64,000 nt of DNA from Neisseriaceae bacterium JH1-16 (GTDB taxonomy: Bacteria; Pseudomonadota; Gammaproteobacteria; Burkholderiales; Chromobacteriaceae): positions 241,462 through 305,461 of the forward strand of contig JAPDNP010000006.1 of the NCBI GenBank assembly GCA_025989215.1, in the 5' to 3' direction. Shown in pieces: positions 17,220 through 26,607 of this stretch. Positions within the stretch are counted from its first letter, which is position 1. Every line of letters begins with the position of its first letter. A model generated the notes under the pieces. That model was not told the DNA's origin, did not search any database, and saw only the letters and a program-made list of their open reading frames with translations. The position numbers and the translations under genes were made by a program.

Positions 17220-18560
17220 ATGACGAGTCCTGCCGATTTTCCGCTGATCAGCCACCGCTGGCCGCAGCAGCCGTTGGCGTATTTCCGCGGCCGGGCGCGC
17301 AGTGCGGCGCGCTTCCTGGCCGACGCTCATGCCTTGGCTGAACGCCTGCCTGCTGGCGATGCGCTGCTCAATGCCTGCCAGAACCGCTACCTGTTTGCCG
17401 TGGCGCTGGCCGCCTGCGTGCTGCGCGGGCGCTTGTGCCTGCTGCCAGCCTCGCGTAGCCCGGAGAGCCTCGCGCAATTGAGCGAGGCGCATCCGTCCTT
17501 GTGGTGCCTGAGCGATCAGACCGACAGTGAGCTGGCGCTGCCGACGCTGCGGATCGACGAGGCAAGCCTCGCGCCGGACGACGCGGGAGTCTGGCCGCCG
17601 CCGGCGATACCGACCGACCGACGGGTGGTGCGCCTGTTCACCTCCGGCTCCACCGGGCGCCCGCAGAGCCACGACAAGCAGTGGGGTGAACTGGTGCAGG
17701 CGACCTTGGCCGGGCTGACCCGGTTGGGGCTCGACCGCCTGCCGGGCTTCGCCGCGCTGGGCACGGTGCCACCGCAGCATATGTACGGGCTGGAGTCGAC
17801 GGTGCTGCGGCCGCTGCTCGGCGGCGGTCTGCTCACCGATGTCTGCCCGTTCTTCCCGGCCGACGTCAAGGCAGAGCTGGCGCGGTTGCCGGGGCCGCGG
17901 GTGCTGGTCTCGACGCCGTTTCAGCTGCGCACGCTGCTGGAATGCGGGCTGAGCTTGCCGGAGCTGGCGCTGATGACCAGCGCGACCGCGCCGTTGGCGG
18001 GCGAGCTGGCCGGGCGGCTGGAGGCGAGGTTCGGCGCGCCGTTGCTGGAGATCTACGGGTCGACCGAGACCGGCCAACTGGCGACGCGGCGCAGCGCCGT
18101 GACGGACGACTGGCAGTGCCTGGACGGGGTGACGCTGCGGGCCGACGGCGCCGAGCGGGCGATCGCCGAGGGTGGCCATCTCACGCAACCGCAGCGGCTG
18201 AATGATAGGGTGGCGCTGGACGGTCCGCGGCAGTTCCGCCTGCTCGGCCGTACCGCAGACCTGATCAATGTCGCCGGCAAGCGCAGCTCGCTGGGCTTTC
18301 TCACCCAGCAATTGCTGGCGATTCCCGGGGTGGAGGACGGCATCTTCTTCCTGCCCGAGGAGGAGGGAGGTGGCGCGGTGGCGCGGCTCGCGGCGCTGGT
18401 GGTGGCGCCGCAGCTGGAGCGCCCGGCGTTGCTGGCGGCGCTGCGCCAGCGCATCGATGCCGCATTCCTGCCGCGGCCGTTGAAGTTCGTCGACGCGTTG
18501 CCGCGCAATGCGCTCAGCAAGCTGCCGCTCGATGCGCTGCGCGCGGCGTTGCACGAATGA
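17220..18560 (+). CDS. AMP-dependent aryl-acid:ACP ligase (ApeH-like)
   Basis: 446 residues of the adenylate-forming superfamily. The P-loop motif is FTSGSTGRPQSHDK (about residues 140-153), the A5 motif is EIYGSTETGQLATR, and GRTADLINVAGKRSSLGFL is the hinge region. In aryl polyene clusters this enzyme activates the aromatic starter acid (4-hydroxybenzoate or a cinnamate) and loads it on the ACP. It is shorter than typical acyl-CoA ligases (about 500), as usual for this group. The ATG at 17220 follows the previous stop by one base. Confidence 0.85.
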   Translation: MTSPADFPLISHRWPQQPLAYFRGRARSAARFLADAHALAERLPAGDALLNACQNRYLFAVALAACVLRGRLCLLPASRSPESLAQLSEAHPSLWCLSDQTDSELALPTLRIDEASLAPDDAGVWPPPAIPTDRRVVRLFTSGSTGRPQSHDKQWGELVQATLAGLTRLGLDRLPGFAALGTVPPQHMYGLESTVLRPLLGGGLLTDVCPFFPADVKAELARLPGPRVLVSTPFQLRTLLECGLSLPELALMTSATAPLAGELAGRLEARFGAPLLEIYGSTETGQLATRRSAVTDDWQCLDGVTLRADGAERAIAEGGHLTQPQRLNDRVALDGPRQFRLLGRTADLINVAGKRSSLGFLTQQLLAIPGVEDGIFFLPEEEGGGAVARLAALVVAPQLERPALLAALRQRIDAAFLPRPLKFVDALPRNALSKLPLDALRAALHE

Positions 18561-18570
18561 GGGGGCGGCG

Positions 18571-18885
18571 ATGAACGAGCCTCTGTCGTCGATGCTGGCC
18601 ATTGCTGCCGATCATCCGGCCTTTCCCGGTCATTTCCCGTCCCGGCCCATCCTGCCCGGCGCAGCCCTGCTGGACCTCGCGATCGTGGCGCTGCAGCAGG
18701 CGCTGGCCATCGAGCCCGGCGCGCTGCAGATCGGTTCGGCCAAGTTCCTGCAGCCGGTGGGGCCGGGCAGCCGTCTGCGCTTCGACGCCGAAGCGAGCGT
18801 GGCCGGCCGCTGGCGCTGCAGTCTGAGCGCCGAGGACGGCACCCCGGTCATGCAGTGCGAGCTGAGGCTGGGGCCGCGCGCGTGA
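18571..18885 (+). CDS. Hotdog-fold 3-hydroxyacyl-ACP dehydratase (FabZ/ApeI-like)
   Basis: 104 residues. DHPAFPGHFPSRPILPGAALLDLAIVALQQAL is the FabA/FabZ-type catalytic region with the histidine of GHFP and a central helix. It is short, one hotdog unit. In aryl polyene synthesis a dehydratase pair (ApeI with ApeP) removes water at each round; the second candidate partner lies at 26161. Its stop overlaps the next start (GTGA). Confidence 0.82.
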   Translation: MNEPLSSMLAIAADHPAFPGHFPSRPILPGAALLDLAIVALQQALAIEPGALQIGSAKFLQPVGPGSRLRFDAEASVAGRWRCSLSAEDGTPVMQCELRLGPRA

Positions 18886-19787
18886 GCGAGTCGCGCGCCG
18901 AATGGGCGCGCCGTCCGGAGCGTAGCTCGCCTTTCTGGCTGAGGGTGATGCGCCGTTTGGCGCTGACGCTGGGGCGCGCCCCGACTCGGCTGCTGCTCTA
19001 TCCCATGGTCTTGTATTTCCTGCTGGCCGGGGCAGAAGCGGGCGCTGCTTCGCGCGACTATCTGCAAAGGCTATTCGGCCGACCCGCCACCCTGGCCGAG
19101 CGCTGGCGCCACCTGTTCTGCTTCGCCGCGACGGTGCACGACCGGTTGTTCCTGCTCAACGACCGCGCAGAGCTGTTCGACATCGAGATCGATGGGCGCG
19201 AACTGATCGACGAGGCGATGGCGCGCGGCGACGGGGTGTTCCTGCTCGGCGCGCATCTGGGAAGTTTCGAGGCGCTGCGTACGGTCGGACGCTGGAACAG
19301 TGGGTTGCGCGTGGCGATGGTGATGTACCCGGACAATGCGCGCCAGATCAACGAGGTGCTGGCAGCAGTCAACCCGGCACTGATGGCCGACGTGGTGTCG
19401 CTCGGCCAGATCGACTCGATGCTGGAGGTACAGGCGCGGCTAGACGAAGGCTGTCTGGTCGGCTTGCTGGGCGACCGTAGCCCGGGTAACGAACCGAAGG
19501 CGAGCCGTGATTTTCTCGGCGCGCCGGCCGGTTTCCCGCTAGGCCCGTTGCGCCTGGCGGCGCTGATGCGCCGGCCGGTGCTGTTCATGACCGCGCTGTA
19601 CCTGGGCGGCAATCGTTACCGGCTGCATTTTTCCCGGCTGGCCGATTTTTCCGCGCTCTCGCGTGGCGAACGCGACGCGGTGCTGCAGACGGCGCTGAGC
19701 GATTACGTGGCGCGGCTGGAGTCGCAATGCCGCGCCGCACCGTACAACTGGTTCAATTTCTATGATTTCTGGGCTGACCATGACTAA
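18882..19787 (+). CDS. LpxL/HtrB-like lysophospholipid acyltransferase of the cluster
   Basis: 301 residues from a GTG that overlaps the previous stop. One membrane helix lies near residues 40-60 (LLLYPMVLYFLLAGAEAGA). GAHLGSFEALR is the HX4E acyltransferase site, and GLLGDRSPGNEPKASRDFLGAPAGFPLGP matches the lauroyl-acyltransferase group. In aryl polyene loci such an enzyme is thought to attach the polyene to a lipid anchor. Direct substrate is inference. Its last 8 bases overlap the LolA-like start. Confidence 0.85.
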   Translation: MSESRAEWARRPERSSPFWLRVMRRLALTLGRAPTRLLLYPMVLYFLLAGAEAGAASRDYLQRLFGRPATLAERWRHLFCFAATVHDRLFLLNDRAELFDIEIDGRELIDEAMARGDGVFLLGAHLGSFEALRTVGRWNSGLRVAMVMYPDNARQINEVLAAVNPALMADVVSLGQIDSMLEVQARLDEGCLVGLLGDRSPGNEPKASRDFLGAPAGFPLGPLRLAALMRRPVLFMTALYLGGNRYRLHFSRLADFSALSRGERDAVLQTALSDYVARLESQCRAAPYNWFNFYDFWADHD

Positions 19788-20346
19788 ACGTCTCGTGGCG
19801 CTGTGGCTGTGTGCGTTGCCGCTGATGGCGAGCGCCGGCGATTTCGACCTCGGCAAGCTGCTCGGTCAACTGGCGCAGACCCGTGCCGCGCGCGCGACCT
19901 TCATCGAGAAACAGTACCTCGGCCTGCTCGACAAGCCGCTGGAGTCGTCCGGCGAGCTGGCCTACCGCGCACCCGATCACCTGGAGAAGCGCACCTTGCA
20001 GCCGAAGGCCGAGGCGCTGGTGCTCGATGCCGGCACGCTGACCGTCGAACGCGACAGCCGCCGTCATGTGTTGAAGCTGCAAGATTATCCGGAGGTGGCG
20101 GTGTTCATCGATAGCATCCGCGCCACGATGGCCGGGGACAGACGCGCGCTGGAGGCGGCCTACCGCACCGAGCTGGATGGGCACTACGAGCGCTGGAGCC
20201 TGCAGTTGACGCCGATCGCGCCGAAGATGCTGGCCAAGGTCAGCCGGGTGCGCATCATCGGTGCGCGCGCCGAGCTGCGTCAGATCGAGATCGTCCAGGC
20301 CGACGGCGATCGCTCGGTGATGACGATAGATAAGGCCGCGCCCTGA
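19780..20346 (+). CDS. LolA-like periplasmic carrier of the cluster
   Basis: 188 residues with a Sec signal peptide (KRLVALWLCALPLMASAGD). The mature part has the LolA-like beta-half-barrel pattern: GKLLGQLAQTRAARATFIEKQYLGLLDKPLESSGELAYRAPDHLEKRT. In pigment clusters this protein pairs with the MMPL exporter encoded next, presumably moving the lipidated polyene across the periplasm. It is distinct from the housekeeping LolA. It overlaps both neighbours by a few bases. Confidence 0.85.
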   Translation: MTKRLVALWLCALPLMASAGDFDLGKLLGQLAQTRAARATFIEKQYLGLLDKPLESSGELAYRAPDHLEKRTLQPKAEALVLDAGTLTVERDSRRHVLKLQDYPEVAVFIDSIRATMAGDRRALEAAYRTELDGHYERWSLQLTPIAPKMLAKVSRVRIIGARAELRQIEIVQADGDRSVMTIDKAAP

Positions 20347-22670
20347 TGATGCGGCGCCGGGGGCTGATCGTCGGGGTGTGGCTGCTGGCGCTGTTGTTCG
20401 GGCTGGCGCTGCTGTCGCGCGCGCGTTTTTCCGCCGATATGTCGGCGTTTCTGCCGACGGCGCCGTCGGCCGAACAGCAGGTGCTGGTCGACCAGCTCAA
20501 GGACGGCACCGTGTCGCGGCTGATGCTGGTGGGCATCGAGGGCGGCAGTCCCGAGGCGCGCGCCGAGCTGTCGCGCCAGTTGGCCGCCCGGCTGCGCCAG
20601 CACCACGCCTTCGCCAGTGTTGCCAACGGCGAGACCGGTGGCTTCGAGCGCGAGCGCAAGCTGCTGTTCGACAACCGCTATCTGCTCAGCCCGGCGGTGA
20701 CCCCGCAGCGCTTCTCGGTTGTCGGGCTGCATGCGGCGATCGCCGACAGCATCGCCGGCCTGGCGCTGCCGTCCGGCGCCTGGACCAAGGCGCTGCTGCC
20801 GGCCGATCCGACCGGCGAGACGCTGCAACTGCTTGAGATGCTCTCTGGGCGCGACAGCGCGGCGCTGAACGACGGCGTGTGGGCCTCGCGCGACGGCAAG
20901 CGTTCCCTGCTGATGCTGTACACCCGCGCGGCCGGCTCCGACACCGACGCGCAGCAGGCGGCGCTCGCTGCATTGCACAGCGACTTCGCCGCCGTGCGCC
21001 AGAGTCTGGAGGGCCGTTACCCGGCGCTGGCCGATGCCCGGCTGCAGGTCACCGGCCCCGGGGTGTTCGGAGTGGAGGCGCGCGAGCGCATCCGCAGCGA
21101 GGCGCTGCGCTTTTCCGTGCTCGGCAGCCTGATCATCATCGCGCTGTTGTGGTCGGTGTACCGCTCGTGGCGGGTGCTGCTGCTCGGCCTGGTGCCGGTC
21201 GCCAGCGGCGTGATCGCCGGCGTGGCGGCGGTCAGCCTCGGTTTCGGTGTGGTGCACGGCATCACCGTCGGCTTCGGCATCACGCTGATCGGCGAGGCGG
21301 TCGACTATTCGATCTATCTGTTCATCCAGTCGGGCGGAGCCGGCAGCGCCGGCGAGTGGCAGCGGCGCTTCTGGCCGACCATCCGTCTGGGCGTGTTCAC
21401 CTCGGTGTGCGGCTTCGCCGCGCTGCTGTTTTCGGGTTTTCCGGGGCTGGCTCAGCTCGGGCTCTATTCGATCGCCGGCCTGATCGCCGCCGCGCTGGTG
21501 ACCCGTTGGGTGCTGCCGCTGCTGCTGCCGGCCGATTTCGCGGTGCGCGACCTGAGCCGCTTGGCCGAACGGCTGGCGCGAGGCCTACGCGCCTTGCGCC
21601 GCCTGCGCTGGTCGGTACCGGTATTGGCATTGGCTGCGCTGGCGGTGTTATTCGGCCTGCGCCAGCCCTTGTGGAACCACGATCTGGCCGCGCTCAGCCC
21701 GGTGCCGCTCGAACAGCAGCGCTTGGATGCGTCGCTGCGGGCGGAGCTGAGCGCGCCCGACGTGCGCTACTTGGCGGTGGTCAACGGGGTCGACCGCGAG
21801 GCGGTGCTGCGCGAGGCCGAACGGCTTATGCCGAAGCTCGACGCGCTGGTCGCACGCGGCCTGTTGGCCGGTTACGAGAGCCCGAGCCGCTACTTGCCGA
21901 GTCAGGCGACCCAGGTGGCACGGCGCGCCAGCCTGCCCGACGCGGCGACGCTGCGCGGCAGGCTCGATGCGGCGCTGAGCGGCCTGCCGATCCAGCCGGC
22001 CAAGCTCGCCCCCTTCGTCGCCGCGGTCGAGGCCGCGCGGCAGGCGCCGCTGTTGAACCCGGCCAGCTTCCAGGGCAGCTCGCTGGCGCTGCTGCTCGAC
22101 GGCCTGCTGATCACGCAGGGCGACCGCAGTCTGGCGCTGTTGCCGCTGCGCGCACCGCCGGCCGGCATCGACGCGGCGGCCCTGCACCAGGCGTTGGCCG
22201 GTGCGCCGCTGCAGCTGGTCGACCTGAAGACCGAGTCCAACCGCCTGTACGGCTCCTACCTCGACGAAGCGCTGACCCTGGTGGCCTGCGGCATGCTCGC
22301 CATCGTGCTGCTGCTGGCGCTGGTGTTGCGCTCACCGGCCAGGTTCGGCCGGGTGCTGCTGCCCCTGGCCAGCGCGGTGCTGGTGGTCGCCGCCGGCCAC
22401 CAGGTGCTCGGCGGCACGCTGAACCTGCTGCACCTGGTCGGTCTGCTGCTGGTGGTGGCGATCGGCTCCAACTACGCGTTGTTCTTCGTCGGCAACGAGC
22501 GTTCGGCCAAGGTGCTGCTGTCGCTGTTGATCGCCAACCTGGCGACGCTGGCGGGCTTCGGTCTGCTGGCGTTCTCCAGCGTGCCGGTGCTCTCCGCGCT
22601 CGGCAGCACCGCCGGGCCGGGTGCCTTGCTGGCCCTGTTGTTTGCTGCCATGCTGGACCGCCATGAATAA
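20346..22670 (+). CDS. MMPL/RND-family exporter of the cluster
   Basis: 774 residues with two repeats of one helix, a large periplasmic loop and five helices, the RND/MMPL plan. Membrane helices are visible at residues about 8-28, 250-275, 280-300, 310-335, 355-380 and 415-430, then again after 640 (LVACGMLAIVLLLALVLR, VLLPLASAVLVVAAGHQVLGG, LHLVGLLLVVAIGSNYALFFVG). The GSNYALFF and GEAVDYSIYLFI motifs are the usual helix-4 signatures. It should export the pigment or its lipid conjugate. Start and stop overlap neighbouring genes. Confidence 0.9.
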   Translation: MMRRRGLIVGVWLLALLFGLALLSRARFSADMSAFLPTAPSAEQQVLVDQLKDGTVSRLMLVGIEGGSPEARAELSRQLAARLRQHHAFASVANGETGGFERERKLLFDNRYLLSPAVTPQRFSVVGLHAAIADSIAGLALPSGAWTKALLPADPTGETLQLLEMLSGRDSAALNDGVWASRDGKRSLLMLYTRAAGSDTDAQQAALAALHSDFAAVRQSLEGRYPALADARLQVTGPGVFGVEARERIRSEALRFSVLGSLIIIALLWSVYRSWRVLLLGLVPVASGVIAGVAAVSLGFGVVHGITVGFGITLIGEAVDYSIYLFIQSGGAGSAGEWQRRFWPTIRLGVFTSVCGFAALLFSGFPGLAQLGLYSIAGLIAAALVTRWVLPLLLPADFAVRDLSRLAERLARGLRALRRLRWSVPVLALAALAVLFGLRQPLWNHDLAALSPVPLEQQRLDASLRAELSAPDVRYLAVVNGVDREAVLREAERLMPKLDALVARGLLAGYESPSRYLPSQATQVARRASLPDAATLRGRLDAALSGLPIQPAKLAPFVAAVEAARQAPLLNPASFQGSSLALLLDGLLITQGDRSLALLPLRAPPAGIDAAALHQALAGAPLQLVDLKTESNRLYGSYLDEALTLVACGMLAIVLLLALVLRSPARFGRVLLPLASAVLVVAAGHQVLGGTLNLLHLVGLLLVVAIGSNYALFFVGNERSAKVLLSLLIANLATLAGFGLLAFSSVPVLSALGSTAGPGALLALLFAAMLDRHE

Positions 22671-23364
22671 AACGCTTGAATGGACGCCGCCGGCCAGGGC
22701 CGGCGAGGCGTTATTCCTACCTGCCGCCCGGCCCTGCGCCGACAGCCCTTTGCTGGTGCTGCTGCCGGGGGCCTACAGCACGCCCGGCGATGCGGTCGAG
22801 CACGGGCTCTCCGCTGCGCTGGCGGTCCGTCATCCTTCGGCCAACCTGCTGGTGCTGCCGCTCGACCCGCTGGCGGTGACCGAGGGCGCGGCGCTGGCGT
22901 GCTTCGATGCGGCGCTGGCGCCGTGGCGCGGCCGCTTCGCCACGCTGTGGCTGGCCGGCATCTCGCTCGGCGCGCTGGTGCTGCTCGCCTATCTCGCCGA
23001 GCGGCCGCAGGGCGTTGCCGGTGCGCTGGCGCTGACTCCGTACTTGGGCAGCCGTCAGCTCGAGGCGCAGATCCGCGCGGCCGGCGGCCCGGCTGGCTGG
23101 GCCGCCGCCAACGAGGCCGACTGGGACGAGCGCCATCTGGAAGAGCGCGTCTGGCGCTGGTTGGGCGAGGGTGGGGCGGAGCGATTGCCGGTCGAACTGG
23201 GCTTGGCCGAAGCCGACCGTTTTTATTCCAGCCAGGCGCTGGCACGCGAGTGCTGGCCGGCCGAACGCTGTTTGGAGATTGCCGGCGGCCATGACTGGGC
23301 GGCTTGGCGGGCCTTGTGGACCGCTTGGCTCGATCGCGTGCCGTCGTGGGGTGTGGAGGAATGA
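22663..23364 (+). CDS. Alpha/beta-hydrolase-like protein, possible thioesterase of the cluster
   Basis: 233 residues. LLVLLPGAYSTPGDAVEHG is an oxyanion-type N-terminal turn, LWLAGISLGALVLLAYLAE has the GxSxG nucleophile elbow (GISLG) and EIAGGHDWAAW has the terminal histidine. No signal peptide. Canonical aryl polyene loci carry a hotdog thioesterase; here no such gene is visible and this hydrolase may fill that role, which is inference. It overlaps the exporter stop and is followed by a deacetylase overlapping its own stop. Confidence 0.75.
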   Translation: MNKTLEWTPPARAGEALFLPAARPCADSPLLVLLPGAYSTPGDAVEHGLSAALAVRHPSANLLVLPLDPLAVTEGAALACFDAALAPWRGRFATLWLAGISLGALVLLAYLAERPQGVAGALALTPYLGSRQLEAQIRAAGGPAGWAAANEADWDERHLEERVWRWLGEGGAERLPVELGLAEADRFYSSQALARECWPAERCLEIAGGHDWAAWRALWTAWLDRVPSWGVEE

Positions 23365-24167
23365 TGACACGACGAACCCGTCTTACCCCCCTGGTGTCGC
23401 TGTCGCTGTTGCTGCATCCGCTGCTGGCCGTGGCCTGGCTGGCCTGGCCGGCCGCTTGGCCGTGGTGGCTGGGTCTGTTCCTGGTTGATCACCTGTTGCT
23501 CGCCGCCGCCGGACTGTGGCCGCGTAGCCGGCTGCTCGGCCCGAACTGGACCCGGCTGCCGGCCGCGGCGGCGGCGCGCGGCGAGGTGGCGCTGACCATC
23601 GACGATGGCCCCGACCCGGACGTGACGCCGAAGGTGCTCGATCTGCTCGATGCGGCCGGCGCGCGCGCGACCTTTTTCTGCATCGGCCGTCAGGCGGCGC
23701 GTCACCCGGCCTTGTGCCGCGAAATCGTCGCGCGCGGTCATGCGGTGGAAAACCACAGCGAGTATCATCGCCACAATTTTTCGCTGAGCGGGCCGCGGGC
23801 GCTGGCGCGTGAGCTGGACGCCGCGCAGCGCACCTTGGCCGACATCACCGGCTGCACGCCGCGCTTCTTCCGCGCCCCGGCCGGCCTGCGCAACCTCTTC
23901 CTCGATCCGCTGTTGCAGCGGCGCGGCCTGCGCTTGGCGAGCTGGACGCGGCGTGGCTTCGACACCCGTCAGCGCGATTCGGCCAAGGTGCTCGCCGTGC
24001 TGAGCGAGGGCCTGACGGCCGGCGACATCCTGCTGTTGCACGACGCCCATGCCGCGCGCACGCCGTCGGGCGAGCCGGTGATCCTGGCGGTGCTGCCTGA
24101 GCTCTTGGCCCGCATTCGCGTCGCTGGCCTTGCCACTGTCACGCTGGCCGAAGCCGCACGACCATAA
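23361..24167 (+). CDS. Polysaccharide deacetylase (NodB homology) in the pigment cluster
   Basis: 268 residues. Two N-terminal membrane helices (about 12-30 and 32-50, WLAWPAAWPWWLGLFLVDHLLLAAAGLW) precede a NodB domain: TIDDGPDPDVTPKVLDLL (motif 1, metal-binding Asp), ENHSEYHRHNF (motif 2 region, His residues), FRAPAGLRN (motif 3, RxPxG) and LLLHDAHA (motif 5 His). The motif 2 tail reads HRH in place of the usual HP. It should remove acetyl groups from a sugar or a similar amide/ester. Its presence within the overlapping gene run suggests a sugar decoration on the pigment, in line with the glycosyltransferase at 27481. Confidence 0.85.
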   Translation: MMTRRTRLTPLVSLSLLLHPLLAVAWLAWPAAWPWWLGLFLVDHLLLAAAGLWPRSRLLGPNWTRLPAAAAARGEVALTIDDGPDPDVTPKVLDLLDAAGARATFFCIGRQAARHPALCREIVARGHAVENHSEYHRHNFSLSGPRALARELDAAQRTLADITGCTPRFFRAPAGLRNLFLDPLLQRRGLRLASWTRRGFDTRQRDSAKVLAVLSEGLTAGDILLLHDAHAARTPSGEPVILAVLPELLARIRVAGLATVTLAEAARP

Positions 24168-24176
24168 GGATAGACG

Positions 24177-25379
24177 ATGTACCCCTTGTACCTTTCCGCC
24201 TTCACCGGCACCAGCGCGCTGGGCGCGGGCCTGGGCCCGACGCTGGCTGCGCTCTTGGCCAACCGCAGCGGCCTCGCGCCGTGCGCGTTCGAGACGGTGA
24301 AGCTGGACGCCCATGTCGGCGAGGTCGCCGGCCTGGACACGCCGCTGCCGGCGGCGCTTGCCGACTATGATTGCCGCAACAATCGCCTGGCGCTGCTGGG
24401 CCTGGCGCAGGACGGCTTCGCCGACGCGGTGCGCGCGGCGGCGCAGCGCTATGGCGCGGCGCGGATCGGGGTGTTCCTCGGCACCAGCACCGGCGGCATC
24501 CTGGAGACCGAGCAGGCCTATCGTCGGCTCGACGAGAGCGGTGACTTCGTCGCGCCGCCGAATTATCGCGGCCGCCACACCCCGCAGGCCTTGGTCGAAC
24601 TGGTGGCGAAGGAGTTGGGCCTGGCCGGCCCGGCCTTCGTGGTATCGACCGCCTGTTCGTCCGGCGCCAAGGTGTTCGCCAGTGCGGCGCGCTTGATCGC
24701 TACGGGCGCCATCGACGCGGCGGTGGTCGGCGGGGTGGACAGCCTGTGCCTGACCACCTTGTACGGCTTCAACTCGCTGGAGCTGGTGTCGACCGAACCG
24801 TGCCGCCCCTACGATGCGGCGCGGCGCGGACTGTCGATTGGCGAGGCGGCGGCGTTCGCACTGCTGGAGCGCCCGGCGGCGGAACTGCCGGCCGACGCGA
24901 TACTGCTGGCCGGGGTCGGTGAGTCGAGCGACGCCTATCACATGTCCTCGCCGCCGCCGGACGGGCGCGGTGCGCTGGCGGCGATGCAGGCGGCGCTGGA
25001 GCAGGCCGGCTTGCGCCCGGCGCAGGTCGATTACCTGAACCTGCACGGTACCGCCACGCCGAGCAACGACACGGCCGAAGGGCAGGCGGTGATGAGCCTG
25101 TTCGGCCAACGGTTGCCGGCCAGCTCGACCAAGGGTGCGACCGGGCATACGCTCGGCGCGGCTGGCGCCTTGGAGGTGGTGATCGCCGCGCTGGCGCTCA
25201 AGCACGGCTTGATTCCGGGCAGCCCGGGCAGCCGCACGCTCGATGCGGCGCTCGATCTCGATTACGTATTCACCCCGCGGCGCCAGTCGCTCGGGGTGGT
25301 GATGAGCAATTCCTTCGGCTTCGGCGGCAGCAACGCCAGCGTGGTGCTGCGCCGTGCCGATGCAAAGGTGGATGCATGA
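24177..25379 (+). CDS. Beta-ketoacyl-ACP synthase (KS) of the cluster
   Basis: 400 residues with an intact thiolase-fold triad: VVSTACSSGAKVF (Cys about 161), YLNLHGTATPSNDT and STKGATGHTLGAAGALE (two His), plus the C-terminal NSFGFGGSNASVVL. It matches the ketosynthase partner of the aryl polyene KS:CLF heterodimer (ApeO type). It extends the polyene from malonyl-ACP. A ribosome site (AGGA) precedes the start, and the next gene, the chain length factor, begins 4 bases before this stop. Confidence 0.92.
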   Translation: MYPLYLSAFTGTSALGAGLGPTLAALLANRSGLAPCAFETVKLDAHVGEVAGLDTPLPAALADYDCRNNRLALLGLAQDGFADAVRAAAQRYGAARIGVFLGTSTGGILETEQAYRRLDESGDFVAPPNYRGRHTPQALVELVAKELGLAGPAFVVSTACSSGAKVFASAARLIATGAIDAAVVGGVDSLCLTTLYGFNSLELVSTEPCRPYDAARRGLSIGEAAAFALLERPAAELPADAILLAGVGESSDAYHMSSPPPDGRGALAAMQAALEQAGLRPAQVDYLNLHGTATPSNDTAEGQAVMSLFGQRLPASSTKGATGHTLGAAGALEVVIAALALKHGLIPGSPGSRTLDAALDLDYVFTPRRQSLGVVMSNSFGFGGSNASVVLRRADAKVDA

Positions 25380-26170
25380 ACGGGCTGTTTGCCTATCTGG
25401 ATGGGGTGGCGGCGCTCGGCCCCGGTTTCGACGACTGGCCTATGCTGGCTGCGCAGCTGCGCGGCGAAGCAATCTGGCAGGATGCGCCGACCCGGCTGCC
25501 CGTGCCGCAGGCCTTGCCGCCGGCCGAACGGCGCCGCGTCGGCAAGCCGGTGCGCCTGGCGCTGGCGTTGGGCTTCGAGGCAGCGGCGATGGCCGGCGCC
25601 GACCCGGCCGCGCTTGCCACCGTGTTCACCGCCTCGGGCTGCGACGGTGACAATCTGCACGCGCTCTGCTCGACGCTGGCAGAGCCCGAGCGGCTGGTGT
25701 CGCCGACCCGCTTCACCAATTCGGTGCACAACGCGCCGGCCGGCTATTGGGGCATCGCCGCGCAAGCGACGGCGCCGAGCAATGCGCTCAGCGCCTACGA
25801 CGTGAGCTTCGCGATGGGCCTGCTGGAGGCGCTCGGCCAGGTGAGGGGCGAACAACGCCGTGTGCTGCTGATCGCCTACGACAGCCCCTATCCGGGGCCG
25901 CTCGCCCGGCTGCGGCCGTTGCCCGAACCGTGCGGGGTGGCGCTGCTGCTGAGCCCCGCGCGCGGCGAACATTCGCAGGCGCGGCTGGCGCTCGGTTTCG
26001 AGGCGGCGGAGGCCGGCAGCATCGGTGTGGCGGGCCTGGACGCGCTGGCGCGTTCGGCGCCGTCGCTGCGCGCGCTGCCGATGCTGGCGGCGCTGGCGCG
26101 CGGCGAGGGCGGCCGCTTCGGCCTGGAGTCGCCGACACCGCTGACGGTGGAGCTGCAGCCATGCGCTTGA
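25376..26170 (+). CDS. Beta-ketoacyl synthase chain length factor (ApeC-like)
   Basis: 264 residues, shorter than a full KS, of the Ketoacyl-synt_2 type. SPTRFTNSVHNAPAGYWGIAAQATAPSNALSAYD is the family signature. The nucleophilic cysteine and the two histidines of the KS gene are not present in the expected contexts, as usual for chain length factors, which pair with the KS and set product length. The gene overlaps the KS by 4 bases and the next dehydratase by 10, consistent with equimolar subunits of one complex. Confidence 0.87.
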   Translation: MNGLFAYLDGVAALGPGFDDWPMLAAQLRGEAIWQDAPTRLPVPQALPPAERRRVGKPVRLALALGFEAAAMAGADPAALATVFTASGCDGDNLHALCSTLAEPERLVSPTRFTNSVHNAPAGYWGIAAQATAPSNALSAYDVSFAMGLLEALGQVRGEQRRVLLIAYDSPYPGPLARLRPLPEPCGVALLLSPARGEHSQARLALGFEAAEAGSIGVAGLDALARSAPSLRALPMLAALARGEGGRFGLESPTPLTVELQPCA

Positions 26171-26607
26171 ATCACGAAGACATCGCCCGGCTGATCCCGC
26201 ACCAGGGCAGCATGTGCCTGCTGGCCGGGGTGGACGACTGGGATGCCCAGTGCCTGAGCGCATGCGCCGACAGCCACCGTGATCCGGCCAACCCGCTGCG
26301 CCAGCATGGCCGGCTCGGCGCGGCCTGTGCGATCGAATACGCGGCGCAGGCGATGGCGCTGCACGGCACCTTGAGCAGCCAGCGAACCGATGCGCCGCGC
26401 GCCGGCTATCTGGTCAGCGTACGCGAGGTGCGGCTGGAGGTGGCGACGCTGAATGACCTCGATGCCGATCTCGACATCGAGGTCGAGCAGCTGATGGGCG
26501 ATGACAACAACAGGATGTACCGTTTCGCGGTCCGCGCCGCAGGGCGGCCGGTGGCGAGCGGCCGGGCTGCGGTGAGGCTCGATGCGGACAAGGGAGAGAC
26601 GGCATGA
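26161..26607 (+). CDS. Second hotdog-fold 3-hydroxyacyl-ACP dehydratase (ApeP-like)
   Basis: 148 residues starting MRLNHEDIARLIPHQGSMCLL, which matches the ApeP-type dehydratases (LIPHxxxMxLL). CAIEYAAQAMALHG is the central hotdog helix. It is expected to work with the smaller hotdog protein at 18571. The ATG at 26161 overlaps the chain length factor stop, and its own stop overlaps the ketoreductase start by 4 bases. Confidence 0.85.
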   Translation: MRLNHEDIARLIPHQGSMCLLAGVDDWDAQCLSACADSHRDPANPLRQHGRLGAACAIEYAAQAMALHGTLSSQRTDAPRAGYLVSVREVRLEVATLNDLDADLDIEVEQLMGDDNNRMYRFAVRAAGRPVASGRAAVRLDADKGETA

